Below are positions 52,757 through 62,774 of a stretch of DNA of 64,000 nt, one piece after another. The position numbers and the translations under genes are program-made. The DNA comes from Rhynchopus sp. YZ270_cl-10 (lineage: Eukaryota > Euglenozoa > Diplonemea > Diplonemida > Diplonemidae), in the NCBI GenBank assembly GCA_964035575.1, contig OZ037904.1:62001-126000 (forward strand). The letters are read 5' to 3'. Numbering within the stretch: position 1 is the first letter of the stretch; each line of letters begins with the position of its first letter. The notes beneath the pieces are model-generated. The model ran no database searches. It was not told where the DNA came from and saw nothing but the letters and a program-made list of their open reading frames with translations.

Positions 52757-53060
52757 GGACCCATAGTATCCTGACTCATTTATCAAAAAGCTGAGTGATG
52801 AAACACTATGTTTTGTGTTCAACTCAGCAAAAAAAAAAAAAAAGAAGGGGAAAAAAAAAAACAGAGAAAAACCCCTCTCTTAGCTGGCGTAAATGGGGAG
52901 GGGGGCGGATTTTAGTTTTGGAGAGAATGATTGAAATTGATGTTTGAATTTTAGGGGAGGACAAAAAAAAAAAAGAATTCTTTTTTTTTTTTTGTTTGAA
53001 TTATAGACAGGAAGGAGTCTCCTGCTACAAACTTTTTTTTGTTTTTTTGTTTTTTGTTTT

Positions 53061-53107
53061 GCAAACCCGCAAATGTAGTGTAGACACCCGAGGATGAACT
53101 TCCACTA
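53061..53107 (+). repeat. module A copy 12
   Basis: Diverged start (GCAAACCCGCAAATGTAG); pairs with the B copy at 53121. Confidence 0.82.
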
Positions 53108-53120
53108 AGTTTTTTAAACA

Positions 53121-53166
53121 AGAATTGTTGGAATAGTGTAGTTGCCACCTAAGCAAACTCCACGGT
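53121..53166 (+). repeat. module B copy 8 (short form)
   Basis: GTGTAGTTGCCACCTAAGCA: lacks the segment between the GTTGCC repeats, like the copies at 40692 and 53652. Confidence 0.78.
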
Positions 53167-53651
53167 TTTCTTTTGAAAATGGCAGCAAAAAAAAAAAAAA
53201 AGACAGCGCCTTAGGAGGGAAGAGGTGGTAGCGAAAGGGGGGTTTTTTTGTTTTTTGTTTTTGTTTTTTTTTTTTTGTTGGAAAGCAGGTTGGTGGGTAG
53301 TGCCTATTAGGCGAACCTTGCCCAGTTGATAGTGTTTGTGAGAAAACCTCGCCCTACATCTGGGTACGTTTCGGTGGGGGAGTTTGAATGGGCTTTTATG
53401 AAGTTTTTGTTATGTTTGCTTTGTGCTCTTGTTTTTTTTGTTTTTTTTTTGGGGCTTTCGGCTTTCGGTGGGGGAGACGGGCAAAAAAGAAAAAAGAGAA
53501 AAAATGGGAAAAGAGCATGCAGGAGATGGACTGAGTGAGCCACTACTTTTTCCCCCCTTTTTTTCTTTCGAAAAAAAAAAAAACAACATAACGAACGGAA
53601 AGAGCGGGTATTGAAAATTTTCAACGGAGTTCTAAACTATCATTTTATTTT

Positions 53652-53702
53652 GAAAAATTGTTGGAAATAGTGTAGTTGCCACATTGGTGCAAGCTCCACT
53701 GT
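53652..53702 (+). repeat. module B copy 9 (short form)
   Basis: TAGTTGCCACATTGGTGCAA then GCTCCACTGT. Confidence 0.82.
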
Positions 53703-54170
53703 CAATATTTTTTTTTTTCCTTTTTGCAGACACACTTTCTACCTGCAGGGTCTAAAGATCTGTACTCAATGTCAGGCCGAAGCCTTTATTTGCTTTTTTT
53801 TGTTGTTGTGGTAATCGACAATGAACCACTTCCCCTCCCCCTTTTCATTGGATACGAGATCCCATTTTTAAAATTGGAAAAGAAGAAGAAGAAAAGTAAC
53901 TTGAAATACAAAGCCCACTCGTGGCAGTGTACCTATATAAACCTACGCCATCGAAGGACGAATGGTTGGTGAGAAAGACAGAGAGGCTTTGGTACTGCAC
54001 GGGCTATCGAGCTTCCCGGAGTGCCAAAAAGAACTGGGTGGGATCGTTAACCTGAAGGAAAACAGGAAAACTGTTTAAAAAAAAATGCCAAATAAAAAGA
54101 GAGAGAGAAAGATAAATCTTGATGAAATGTACCTCTGGTGCACATATCTTGATTTTTTTTTAAAAAAAAA

Positions 54171-54209
54171 GTGAAGTTGATAGTGCAAACGCCGGGACGC
54201 AAGCACTGA
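54171..54209 (+). repeat. module C copy (internal deletion)
   Basis: GCAAACGCCGGGACGCAAGC: CTCTG is missing. Confidence 0.82.
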
Positions 54210-54664
54210 TTAATAAAAGAAGGGCAAACCAGCGTACAAAAAGAATGACAATAAATAATTTTTTTATATCGAGAGGAAACCTAAGCTAAGCCCCACTACT
54301 TTTTTTTTAGCCATCTCTGATTTCTCTGTAACCAGCTTGATCCAAGTTTTGGAAGAAGAAAAAAAAGGGTGATTTATGAAAAGATATGTCCACCCAAGAA
54401 AAAGAAACAAAAAAAACTACCCCCCCGGCGTACCCTACTCCACTGAAATAATATAAAAGGGAAAATATCGAACCTGGCATCACACATCCCTTGCGATGCA
54501 GTGCCAGACCACTCTATTGCTCGAGGCATTTTTTTTTTTTTTTTTTTTTTTTTTTTGGAAGGGAGAAAAGAAGGATTGGGATAAATTCTTTAAAACAAAA
54601 GACAAAGTGTTGTGGGAAGGGGAAGAAGAATGGAAAGTACAGAAAGAGAATGGGCGTGTCTTTC

Positions 54665-54696
<32 letters not shown>

Positions 54697-54760
54697 GATA
54701 AATTGTTGGAGTAGTGTAGTTGCCTCGGTTGTGTTGCCACAGTTTGTGCAATCTCCACTT
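54697..54760 (+). repeat. module B copy 10
   Basis: Consensus copy after a T run of more than 20. Confidence 0.92.
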
Positions 54761-55036
54761 TCTTTTTTTTGCGTATTCGGCCGACAAAAACACAAGGAGA
54801 GAGGGGTGTGCGTTGTTTACTGTACATTTTTCTGAATTTTTTTTTTTTTTGATGCAGTTAGGGTTCTGTGTGTGTTGCCTTGTGTGTGCCGTGGGTATAA
54901 AAATAAAATATAGGTGGGGACAAAGCTGTGTGCTTTCTCCGACACCTTGGGAAGAAGAGACAAAGAGTTTGAAAAAGTGCATAACATCTCTGCAGATGCA
55001 GGCAATCAAACGAGGAAAAGAGATAGATTTTTTTTT

Positions 55037-55188
55037 GTTGTGTCGACAATCACTTCGCTCCAAAAACGGAACAAAGTTCTGTACTCAAAGTTGGCCGAAG
55101 CCTATGTACTGCAGAAGGTATAGACGTCAGCCGTCCTGAACCCTAAAGAGCAACTTTTATTTCTTCACAGAATTTCACTATTTTCCCA
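55037..55188 (+). repeat. module E copy 6
   Basis: Full length, closest to 43225-43382. Confidence 0.9.
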
Positions 55189-55373
55189 GGAGTGCGTGCG
55201 TGAAGGGTGTTGGTAGGTTATGGTACATGAGTACCACCCTGGTTGTAAAGAAGCCAAGGGGGGGAGGGACTTAGAAGAGAGCTATTAAGTAGGGGGGTGG
55301 GCAGGGGCGTGTAACGGAGGGGGGAAGGGTTGAATCACTAAGTCACACAGCTATACAAAAACCCACAAAGACC

Positions 55374-55735
55374 TCATATTCGTTCCCGGAACTCCACTCG
55401 TAGCATGAGCCATTTGTGGAGACCGTCACACCACTCAGACATCCTCACATCGTCGGCCTCCTGCACTTTCATCCGCTCGCACACCATCATAAGCGTGGGG
55501 GGGCGCCGCATAGCAAAATCTCGCAACACTGTGTGTACTGTCGGGGGAGAGGGGTAGACCTTCTCTATGTCTGCGAAACGTGATAGGGCACGTCGGTGTG
55601 CTGGCGAATTGCACAACAAAACGTGCTCGGCTGTGGCAAGACCGTCGCACTGGGGAATCGCACACTTGGCCTTGGTACTACGCTGCAGTACCGCACGCCT
55701 CGCGATGGCCTGCATTTTTCGATGGCCTGCATTTT
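55374..55735 (-). pseudogene. 5'-truncated LINE ORF2 C-terminus (third LINE family)
   Basis: About 108 residues in one frame with a zinc knuckle CAIPQCDGLATAEHVLLC, then HRRALSRFADIEK and a tail ending VEFRERI. The C-x4-C-x8-H-x3-C pattern followed by Arg/Ala-rich helix is typical of LINE ORF2 ends. It resembles neither LINE-1 nor LINE-2 closely. The upstream sequence breaks into a duplicated ATGCAGGCCATCG and an A-run, so only the extreme 3' end is present. Confidence 0.5.
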
Positions 55736-55958
55736 TCTGAATTTTTTTTTTTTTTTTTTGAGCAGAGTTACTTGGGGACTGGGGCACACACAATACATAT
55801 GCCAGCACATGGTCAGCTAACAAAAAAAACAGGACGAAAAGAGACGACACAACAGGAAAAGGTGTGAAAAAAAAAAAAAAATGGGGTAAACTTAGCCTCT
55901 TTGGGGTTCTTAGTTCCTTCTTGCATATGAAAGAAATTTTTGGGGTTTTTTTTCTCTT

Positions 55959-56005
55959 GAAAAATTGTGCAGTCGCTTGTGTTGCCACGTTATTGCAAAT
56001 CCACG
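55959..56005 (+). repeat. module B copy 11 (diverged)
   Basis: GAAAAATTGTGCAGTCGC, then TGTGTTGCCACGTTATTGCA and ATCCACG. Confidence 0.65.
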
Positions 56006-56604
56006 AGGGAAGAGGGGTACTGGGAAAAGTTTATAAGATGATCGTAGCCTCGCGTGTCTAGTCACCTTTGATATGAACAGAGAAAAAAAAAGGGGGAGCT
56101 GAGAAATAATATGTCACTCACGTGACACTCATCTCAAGAGGGAAAAAAAACAACAAACAGATTCGCAGAGTTTTTGAGTACTGAAATACAGTATTTCATG
56201 TAATAGGGTGCACTTTTTTTTAAAGTGTATTGTTTGTTTCTGATAGTAACGTGGACTCGCTTTTTTTCTCTTCTTATTTTGAAAAAATAAAAGTAGTCTT
56301 CATTCAAAAAGACTTCATAAAAAAGGCTGAAAGAAAAGGTTCATAAGATGATCCTAAGCCTGTGTTTAGCCACCTTTGAAACCTTTTAATAAAAAAACCT
56401 CAATAAATGAACGAGCCACTCTGTGCACACACATGCTTTGTCATACACACATATTAAAAAAAAATAAACGGTTGAAAGATAAATATGCCTCTCAGTGCAT
56501 ACACATCTAAAAAGTAAATTTGGGGATCCTTTTTTTATAGCAATGAACGTGCAGGGAATTGTCCAAAGAACACACACAATTGCCTTCAGTGCAAAAAATA
56601 AAGT

Positions 56605-56653
56605 GAAATTAATGCAGGCACCTCCGACTGACCCACGTACGATGCCAGCCATC
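56605..56653 (+). repeat. module D copy 6
   Basis: Truncated right after CGATGCCAGCCATC. Confidence 0.88.
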
Positions 56654-57662
56654 AAAAAAAAGGGGAATGATGGGTTATTGTCTAAGTAATAAGTGTGAAA
56701 AAAGCACATGTGCAGAGAAATTATGCAAAAAAAGGGGGGAGTCACGCAATTAGAGGTAAACTCACTCTGAAATTCACCACCCGGTCTTATGTTTCAATCT
56801 GAAATAAGACATTTTGTCGCTTTAAAGAGACATTAAATTAAGAGCCAATGAGTGTACGGTGCAGCAGTGGCTACTTTTTTTTTGCCTTTTTTTTTTTTTG
56901 TTAAAGGAAGCCATTTTGGGTGTGTGTGGGGGGGGGGGTTTTTTTTATCAGTATATAATCCATGCGTGGAGTATTGCCAAAAAAAAAAGTGTGTGGTTTG
57001 ATATCAGTGGTGGGGTTCCTAGTTGATTCGGAATACAGCCCATAGTATGTGTTTGTGATTAGCTCAGTGTGTGCAAATATACGTTAAATCCATTCTATTT
57101 ATAAACGTTTTTTTTTAAAAGTAGGATGGAGCACGCCCCCGAAGAGGAATGCAGCCACCCACGTTAAATCCAGCTGCTTTTCAATTCTTCAGGAGAAGAG
57201 AAAGCAATTTTTTTTTTTTAAAGTTTTTGGCTTTCAAGTACAAAGCCTCCAACAGTTCCAAGTTGGTACTTCATTGTAGACGCGTCCAGGGCAGTGTTAG
57301 CTGAGAATCAGAGACCCGCAGTTGCACCCGAGAGTGCGACCGCAGCCACATCAACCCTACAGTAACACGAACCTCTTCATGGAACAACAGTGTACCTTTT
57401 GGTACATAACCGTGTGGGGGAGGGTGGGTGTGGACTCCCAAATCATGCAGTCCTACATCCACTTTCGTGGTATACATCTGATATGTAACATCATCTCCCC
57501 CCCCCCTTTCGGAATCACTGCCAAACGACAATATGGATTTTCTTTTTTACGTGATGGGGGGAATTTTTTTTTTTTTGCGAACAAATTGTTTTAAAGACCT
57601 TCTTATGGCGAGAGGTACAGAGAGGGGTGAATGGTGATTTTTTTGTTTTTGTTTTGTTTGTT

Positions 57663-57730
57663 GATAAATTGTTTGGAGTAGTGTAGTTGCCTCGGTTTGT
57701 GTTGCCACAGTTTTGTGCAAATCTCCACTT
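57663..57730 (+). repeat. module B copy 12
   Basis: Consensus copy; a stray AATCTCCACT repeats 12 bp later. Confidence 0.92.
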
Positions 57731-58281
57731 TCTTTTTTTAAATCTCCACTAAATTTGTTACAAGCCCTGGCGGCACGTATTGTAAACTATTTTACAAGAC
57801 GGTGAAGTATCGGCATTTTAAAAATAAAATAAAAAAAGCGTGTTTCACTTTGTTGGAAAACTTGGTTTTGATTTTATTTTATGTTGCCATTTTTTTTTTT
57901 TTTTTGACAGAAAAAATCAAGACCTGCAAAAGAACTTCAAAAATTTTAAATAGTTATAGACGAAAGGTGTTGTCAGGTTTCAAATGAGAGTTGCTATTTT
58001 TTTTGCAGGGAAGGGCGAGTAAAAAAAAAAAAAAAAAATTCTCCTCCGAAAAAATCAATACCTACAAAAGAACTTCAAAAAAATTATTTAATCATTTTTT
58101 GTTTCGTAGAGAGTAAACCTCATCGCGAAAAAAGAAATAAAGAGCCAGATGAGAAATCAATTATTTTGGAAGGGAAAAAATAAAGAAAAAAACAGTTATC
58201 AGTCGCCTTTTATGATAATCTGCAGGTTTAGCTACGCCATGTTTCAGACAATCTTTTCACTTTTCATTTTGTCTTTTTTTT

Positions 58282-58331
58282 GAAAAACTTGGTTGTATTA
58301 GTGTAGACACCCGAGGGTGAACTCCACTATA
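58282..58331 (+). repeat. module A copy 13
   Basis: Consensus with GAGGGTGAACTCC. Confidence 0.92.
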
Positions 58332-59210
58332 CAAAACGCTGTTTAGTAACCGCTCTTTTGTTTTGTATTCAAAACCCTTATTACGACACCTCCATACTCC
58401 AGTACTGCTCCAGATTTTTTTTTAACACGAGAGGGGTAGAATGTCCATCACTCCACAACCATTCTCGCAAAAGAAAGAAAAAAAAACTGTGCACACTGAG
58501 GAGGAACTAAAAGGGAGCGTTTTTTTGGCTGGGGGGGAAAAACGGGGAAAGGGTCGGGAGAAATACAAATATCACTCCAAAAAAGTCTCGCGTTTTTTTT
58601 TTTTTTTTTTGTGTGCTTTAGTCACAAAGAAAAGAGGAAGGAAAAGATTACCCTCTAAATATTTTCTCTCACTGAAGGTTACGTACAGCTTCCATCTTGC
58701 TCACTCACAAAATAATAATAATAAAACAGGATAAAAAGCGGGGGAGATGTGACGGGTCTTTTAGTTTGTGTTTCGGGATTTGTTTTGTTTTGCTTTTTTT
58801 TTTATACGAAAGTAGGAAAGAACGAAATTTTAAGGGGGAAGAATACTTGAAAAAGACTAGTGGTCGTTTTCTATACATATTTTTCAAGATGAAAACGGGT
58901 CAGGGGAAGGCAAAGAAAAGGGGAAATAAAGTGGGGGTATTTTCGAATATTTAAGACGAATAAAACACCCACTGGGGGAGGGGGGATTTTTTTGTTGGAC
59001 CTTTTTTTTTTGGCGGTACCCCAAGAAGAAGAAAATAGCAATTCTTGGCAAAAACCCTGATAGAAAAGAGAAAAAAAAAGAAACAGAAAACAGCGCTGGC
59101 TTTATTGCTCCCTTCCCTATACCTCCCCCCCCTTAGCAACCCAACCGTAAAAGCAATGGACGTAGAAACGTTTCGCGAAAAAAAATGAAGTAAAAATAAA
59201 AGAAAGAAAA

Positions 59211-59258
59211 GTTGAAGTGCACATGACTCACCGTACACCGGCCGACGTAGGCACTGAA
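59211..59258 (+). repeat. module C-like copy
   Basis: GTTGAAGTGCACATGACTCA then GGCCGACGTAGGCACTGAAA. Confidence 0.6.
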
Positions 59259-59362
59259 ATAAAAAATAAAAATCATAAAAATAAAAACTTTGCGGGAAAA
59301 TGTTGAAAATTTGGGAAAGCTAATTCGTGCTTACAGCAACACCTTCCTTTGCTTTTTTTTTT

Positions 59363-59408
59363 GAAAACTTGGTTGTATTAGTGTAGCCACCCTAGAGTGT
59401 GCTCCACA
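59363..59408 (+). repeat. module A copy 14 (subtype II)
   Basis: Third copy of the CACCCTAGAGTGTGCTCC form; pairs with B at 59440. Confidence 0.9.
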
Positions 59409-59439
59409 AAACTTTTTTTCTTCTATTGTTGTTGTTTTT

Positions 59440-59503
59440 GATAAATTGTTTGGAGTAGTGTCGTTGCCTCGGTTGTGTTGCCACAGTTTGTGCAATCTCC
59501 ACT
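59440..59503 (+). repeat. module B copy 13
   Basis: One change (GTGTCGTTGCC) from consensus. Confidence 0.92.
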
Positions 59504-60390
59504 TTTTTCCGTTTTTTTTTTAGATTTGTACTTACCTTGTTACCTTAGGAATCACTGGAGAAGGAGAATAACACGAGATCCATACAAGATGAACCACATC
59601 GTAAGACACACACAAATAGACCAAAAAAATCGTTAACGATTTCAGGTCACACAGCGGTGCGTCGTGAAAAAAAAAAAAAAAAATGTTGTGTGAGCACAAA
59701 ACTCCAGTAGAGAAAGAGAGAGAAAACCCTAGAGAGAAAAAAAAGCAGGGGGGGGTGAATGAGATGATCCAGAGCCTAAATGGTGCTTATTCACCAAAAA
59801 AAAAAAAAAATGGAGGGAGAGAGGGGGGGGAAAACCTTAGCACAAAAAAGGAGCACCTTGGTAGTTTGCTGGAACCTTGTGCAAGATTGTCACGTTTGTT
59901 CCCTCCCACCCCCCTTTTAGTAGATAGGAAAACACAACAAACATCGATGGGGTGAAAAAGAACCCTCCTCTTCTAGAGTTTTTTTTGAATTCCCAAAAGA
60001 AACCCGTATTAGGTTTTTTTTTCTACCCCGATGTTTGTTGTATTGCTGTATCTAACGATACGTGTTCCCCCCCACCTTAAATGGGTATGTACTCAATGTA
60101 GGCCCGAAAGCCTTTTTTTTTTTGTACTACGGAAGGGAGTTAATTTTCTTAAGTTTGTGTAATCGTTGTTTGGGGATATTGGCGGTCGCTGTGCAGTCTG
60201 CATGTACACTGGGCAGAAAATTCGCTCTTTTTTTAAAAAAAGTATTGACCCTTGTTGTAGGCAATATTGCAACTAAGGGGAGGAGAAGAGAGATATCCTT
60301 GCTTGGATGAGGGGAATGGAGTGGGAAGGTTTGATAGCGTAGGATAGAAGAGAAGAGAAAGGGAAACTGTGAAAAAAAAAGAAGAAATAA

Positions 60391-60504
60391 TCACGGGTTG
60401 CCTACGATCGTAGTACGAAATTTTACGATCGTAAATTTTCGTAGTACGAGGAAAAAAAGGCTACGATCGTAAAATTTCGTGCTACGATCGTCGGCAACCC
60501 GTGA
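60391..60504. mobile_element. MITE-like hairpin with 43-bp arms
   Basis: Arms 60391-60433 and 60462-60504 start TCACGGGTTGCC and match with two differences. ACGATCGT recurs inside each arm, so smaller hairpins are nested. Confidence 0.8.
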
Positions 60505-60571
60505 ATAATAAGGGTTTTTGTTTAAGATGGTACGCAAGCCTCTGTTGCTTAGTTACCTTTAATTGTTTCAT

Positions 60572-60612
60572 ATACCAACTATTCTACTGAATAGAAGGTG
60601 CAATAGGGTGCC
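60572..60612 (+). repeat. module G copy 3
   Basis: ACTATTCTACTGAATAGAAG then GTGCAATAGGGTGCCC. Confidence 0.75.
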
Positions 60613-60831
60613 CTTTAAGAAAAACTTTGAAGCTTTTGGTCCTCTGCCCCCCCCCCCCCCATTACTGTGGTATGAAAACCATTCCTTTTTTAGGGAAACG
60701 GAGCAATGTACGGTCCTGGAAGCTCCAAGAAAAAATGGAGTAGGTGGGGCTTCATAGGAAGTTGCCTTTCCTAAACGTGCACACAACTAAAAAGGAGGTG
60801 TCGTCCTACTCACCTTGTATCGGCATTTGTT

Positions 60832-60903
60832 GATAAAAATTGTTTGGAGTAGTGTAGTTGCCTCGGGGTTGTGTTTGCCACAGTTTTGTGCACATCTCCA
60901 CTT
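60832..60903 (+). repeat. module B copy 14
   Basis: ATAAAAATTG start as in copy 1 and GTGTTTGCCACAG centre. Confidence 0.92.
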
Positions 60904-61181
60904 TCCAAAAAAAAAATTCCAACATTACTTTTTTGGCACGTCCCAACACTTAACGTCAACACATAATACACAGAACCCTTACATACGGAGAGAGAGCCCG
61001 CGATCGGATCAGAACAACGTTTTTTTTATTTGACAGAAATCTGTCTTCATTGTGCTTTTTTTTTTTTGGATGGATCATACTTTTCAAATGAAAGAAAGAG
61101 AACAGGGTGACCCATCTAGAACAAACGTCGGGTTGAGAAAAACTTTTTTTTTTTTGAAAAAAATGCTCTGCAAGGAAGGAT

Positions 61182-61222
61182 CATGGCTGTGTAACTTAAG
61201 TGACTTAAGTTACACAGCCATG
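61182..61222. repeat. perfect 41-bp palindrome
   Basis: Twenty-base arms CATGGCTGTGTAACTTAAGT and the exact complement around a single central G, flanked on both sides by the direct repeat AAGGAT. Confidence 0.9.
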
Positions 61223-61478
61223 AAGGATGTACAGAAACAGAAAAACAAAAACAAAAACGAAAAAAAAAGCAGCGATGTGGCGTGGAGAAATAGGAGAAAG
61301 AGAGAGAGAGAGAGAGAAAAGAAAAATTTGGTAAGGATGAACGTAAGCCTTGCGGTGCTTAGTCAAGAAAAGAATGTGTCATTTTTTTTTTCTCGGGTTT
61401 GTGAAAAAATTGCTGGAATAGTTGACAACACTTTCAGTTGAGGTGTGGGATCAGGGGGGATTGGATTGTATGAGTTTT

Positions 61479-61546
61479 TGGTGCTCCGGGAGGGGTCGAT
61501 ATTGACAGGTCGCTGACAGGTCGTTGACCGACTTCCGAAAGCACCA
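61479..61546. mobile_element. TGGTGCT MITE, copy 2
   Basis: Same ends as 47508-47606; only two or three internal GACAGGTCG units. Confidence 0.78.
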
Positions 61547-61920
61547 GTTTTGTTTTGTTTTGTTTTTTTTTTTTTTTTTGAAAACTTTGACAACGTGTAC
61601 CTCCGCGAACGGGTAGTCCACGTCCCCTGTTGTTGCGTTGTGCAGATACTAAAAGAAAGTTTGCAAGATGAGTGTGCCCTCTAGTGCACATATCTTACAA
61701 GATTTCTTGAAAGAAAATAACCATAGCGAACAGCAGATCCACGTTGAGGGTAATGTCTGCAATTAGGCAAGTGACATTACCAACAAAATGAAACGGCTTT
61801 CACGCAAAAACACCTCTGTTACCTTGTTGTTTCTGAAGGCGTACAAATAAAAAAGAAAAATTAGGAACAAGAAAAAAAAAGGGAAGTGCAAGTACTTCAA
61901 GTAACACGGAAAAAAAGAGA

Positions 61921-61966
61921 AGTTGAAAAATGCAAACGCCTCACTGTTTCTTCGGCGGACGCAGGG
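61921..61966 (+). repeat. module C-like copy
   Basis: AGTTGAAAAATGCAAACGCC, then CTTCGGCGGACGCAGGG. Confidence 0.6.
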
Positions 61967-62667
61967 AAAAAGACAAAGATACCGTATAACAAAAAATTCT
62001 GGATGTTCCAAGTTCCCAAATTGGCCAAAAAGTTCCAAACATTTTGGAGTCTTTTTTACGGGTAGGTGATTTTTGCCGATAGTTGGTTGGTTCTAAGTTG
62101 CAAAATACCCCAAAAGTTCCAGTTTTTTTTTTTTTACGTTCCAGAATTTTTTGTTTTTTCGGTAGTACTTGAAGTACGTAGCACACCCATGATTTCCCCC
62201 CAAAATCGCGAAAAAAAAAAGGGGCGGAAATTCGTACAAGAGAACAAGAGAAAGAAAACTTGAACAACAATGAAAAATATAAAAAAAAATAATTGGGCCT
62301 CGTGGGCATCATAACAGAAAGGAACGTGAATGGGTGACGGTGGACGCCACAAAAAAACCACAACAAAAACTCTGCACTATTGTTTTGTGTTTTTTTTTAC
62401 CATATTTTTGGCAAAACAAAAAAAAAAAACGCAGGAACTCTTAAATACCACACGCACGACTGAACGAAAGGAGGAATCATAAATCAGAAAAAAAAAAACT
62501 TTTTATGGATGAAATATGCATCGTGCACCCACCTGAAATAATAAAACAAAAGATTTAACAACGTGCAAAGATGTGCACATGCATCTTGTACACTCACATC
62601 TGAACAAAAAGAGTTGCAACAAAACATCCTATAGATGGGCATAAGCTTGACAGCGCCTATCATTTCA

Positions 62668-62774
62668 TACCGTATTCGTAAAAATGTTTGACCGTAAAAA
62701 AGGTCGAACTTCCAGAAAAAAAATCCTGAAAAGGTCGAACATTAGTACGGTCGATACTTTTTACGAATACGGTA
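62668..62774. mobile_element. TACCGTATTCGTAAAAA hairpin element
   Basis: Perfect 17-bp arms at 62668-62684 and 62758-62774, with a second inner pair (TGACCGTA / TACGGTCGA) and GGTCGAAC repeated directly inside. Confidence 0.75.

Larger units (their letters stand above)
49579..54170. other. AT-rich gene-free region with dispersed modules (49.6-54.2 kb)
   Basis: No supported protein. Extra module F copies at 50205-50234, 51175-51208, 53895-53938 and 54118-54152. A module-E-like TGTACTCAATGTCAGGCCGA at 53762-53781 and a D-like piece at 52147-52190. Runs of (GTTT)n at 51868-51889 and (GA)n at 51738-51753. Confidence 0.55.
54210..60390. other. AT-rich gene-free region with dispersed modules (54.2-60.4 kb)
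   Basis: Apart from the LINE remnant at 55374-55735, no supported protein. Module H (GTAGCCTCGCGTGTCTAGTC-like) at 56034-56072, 56343-56384 and 59760-59795; module F at 56402-56440 and 56480-56512; an E-like ATGTACTCAATGTAGGCCCG at 60086-60105. Confidence 0.55.

Noticed and set aside
28130-59408. Module A as a kinetoplastid spliced leader
   Set aside because: No GT donor at a constant position, no Sm-like site, and modules are not tandem.
28040-60903. Modules A and B as tRNA genes
   Set aside because: They are 45-70 bp, with no A/B box pair at the right spacing and no cloverleaf; only loose B-box resemblance on the minus strand.
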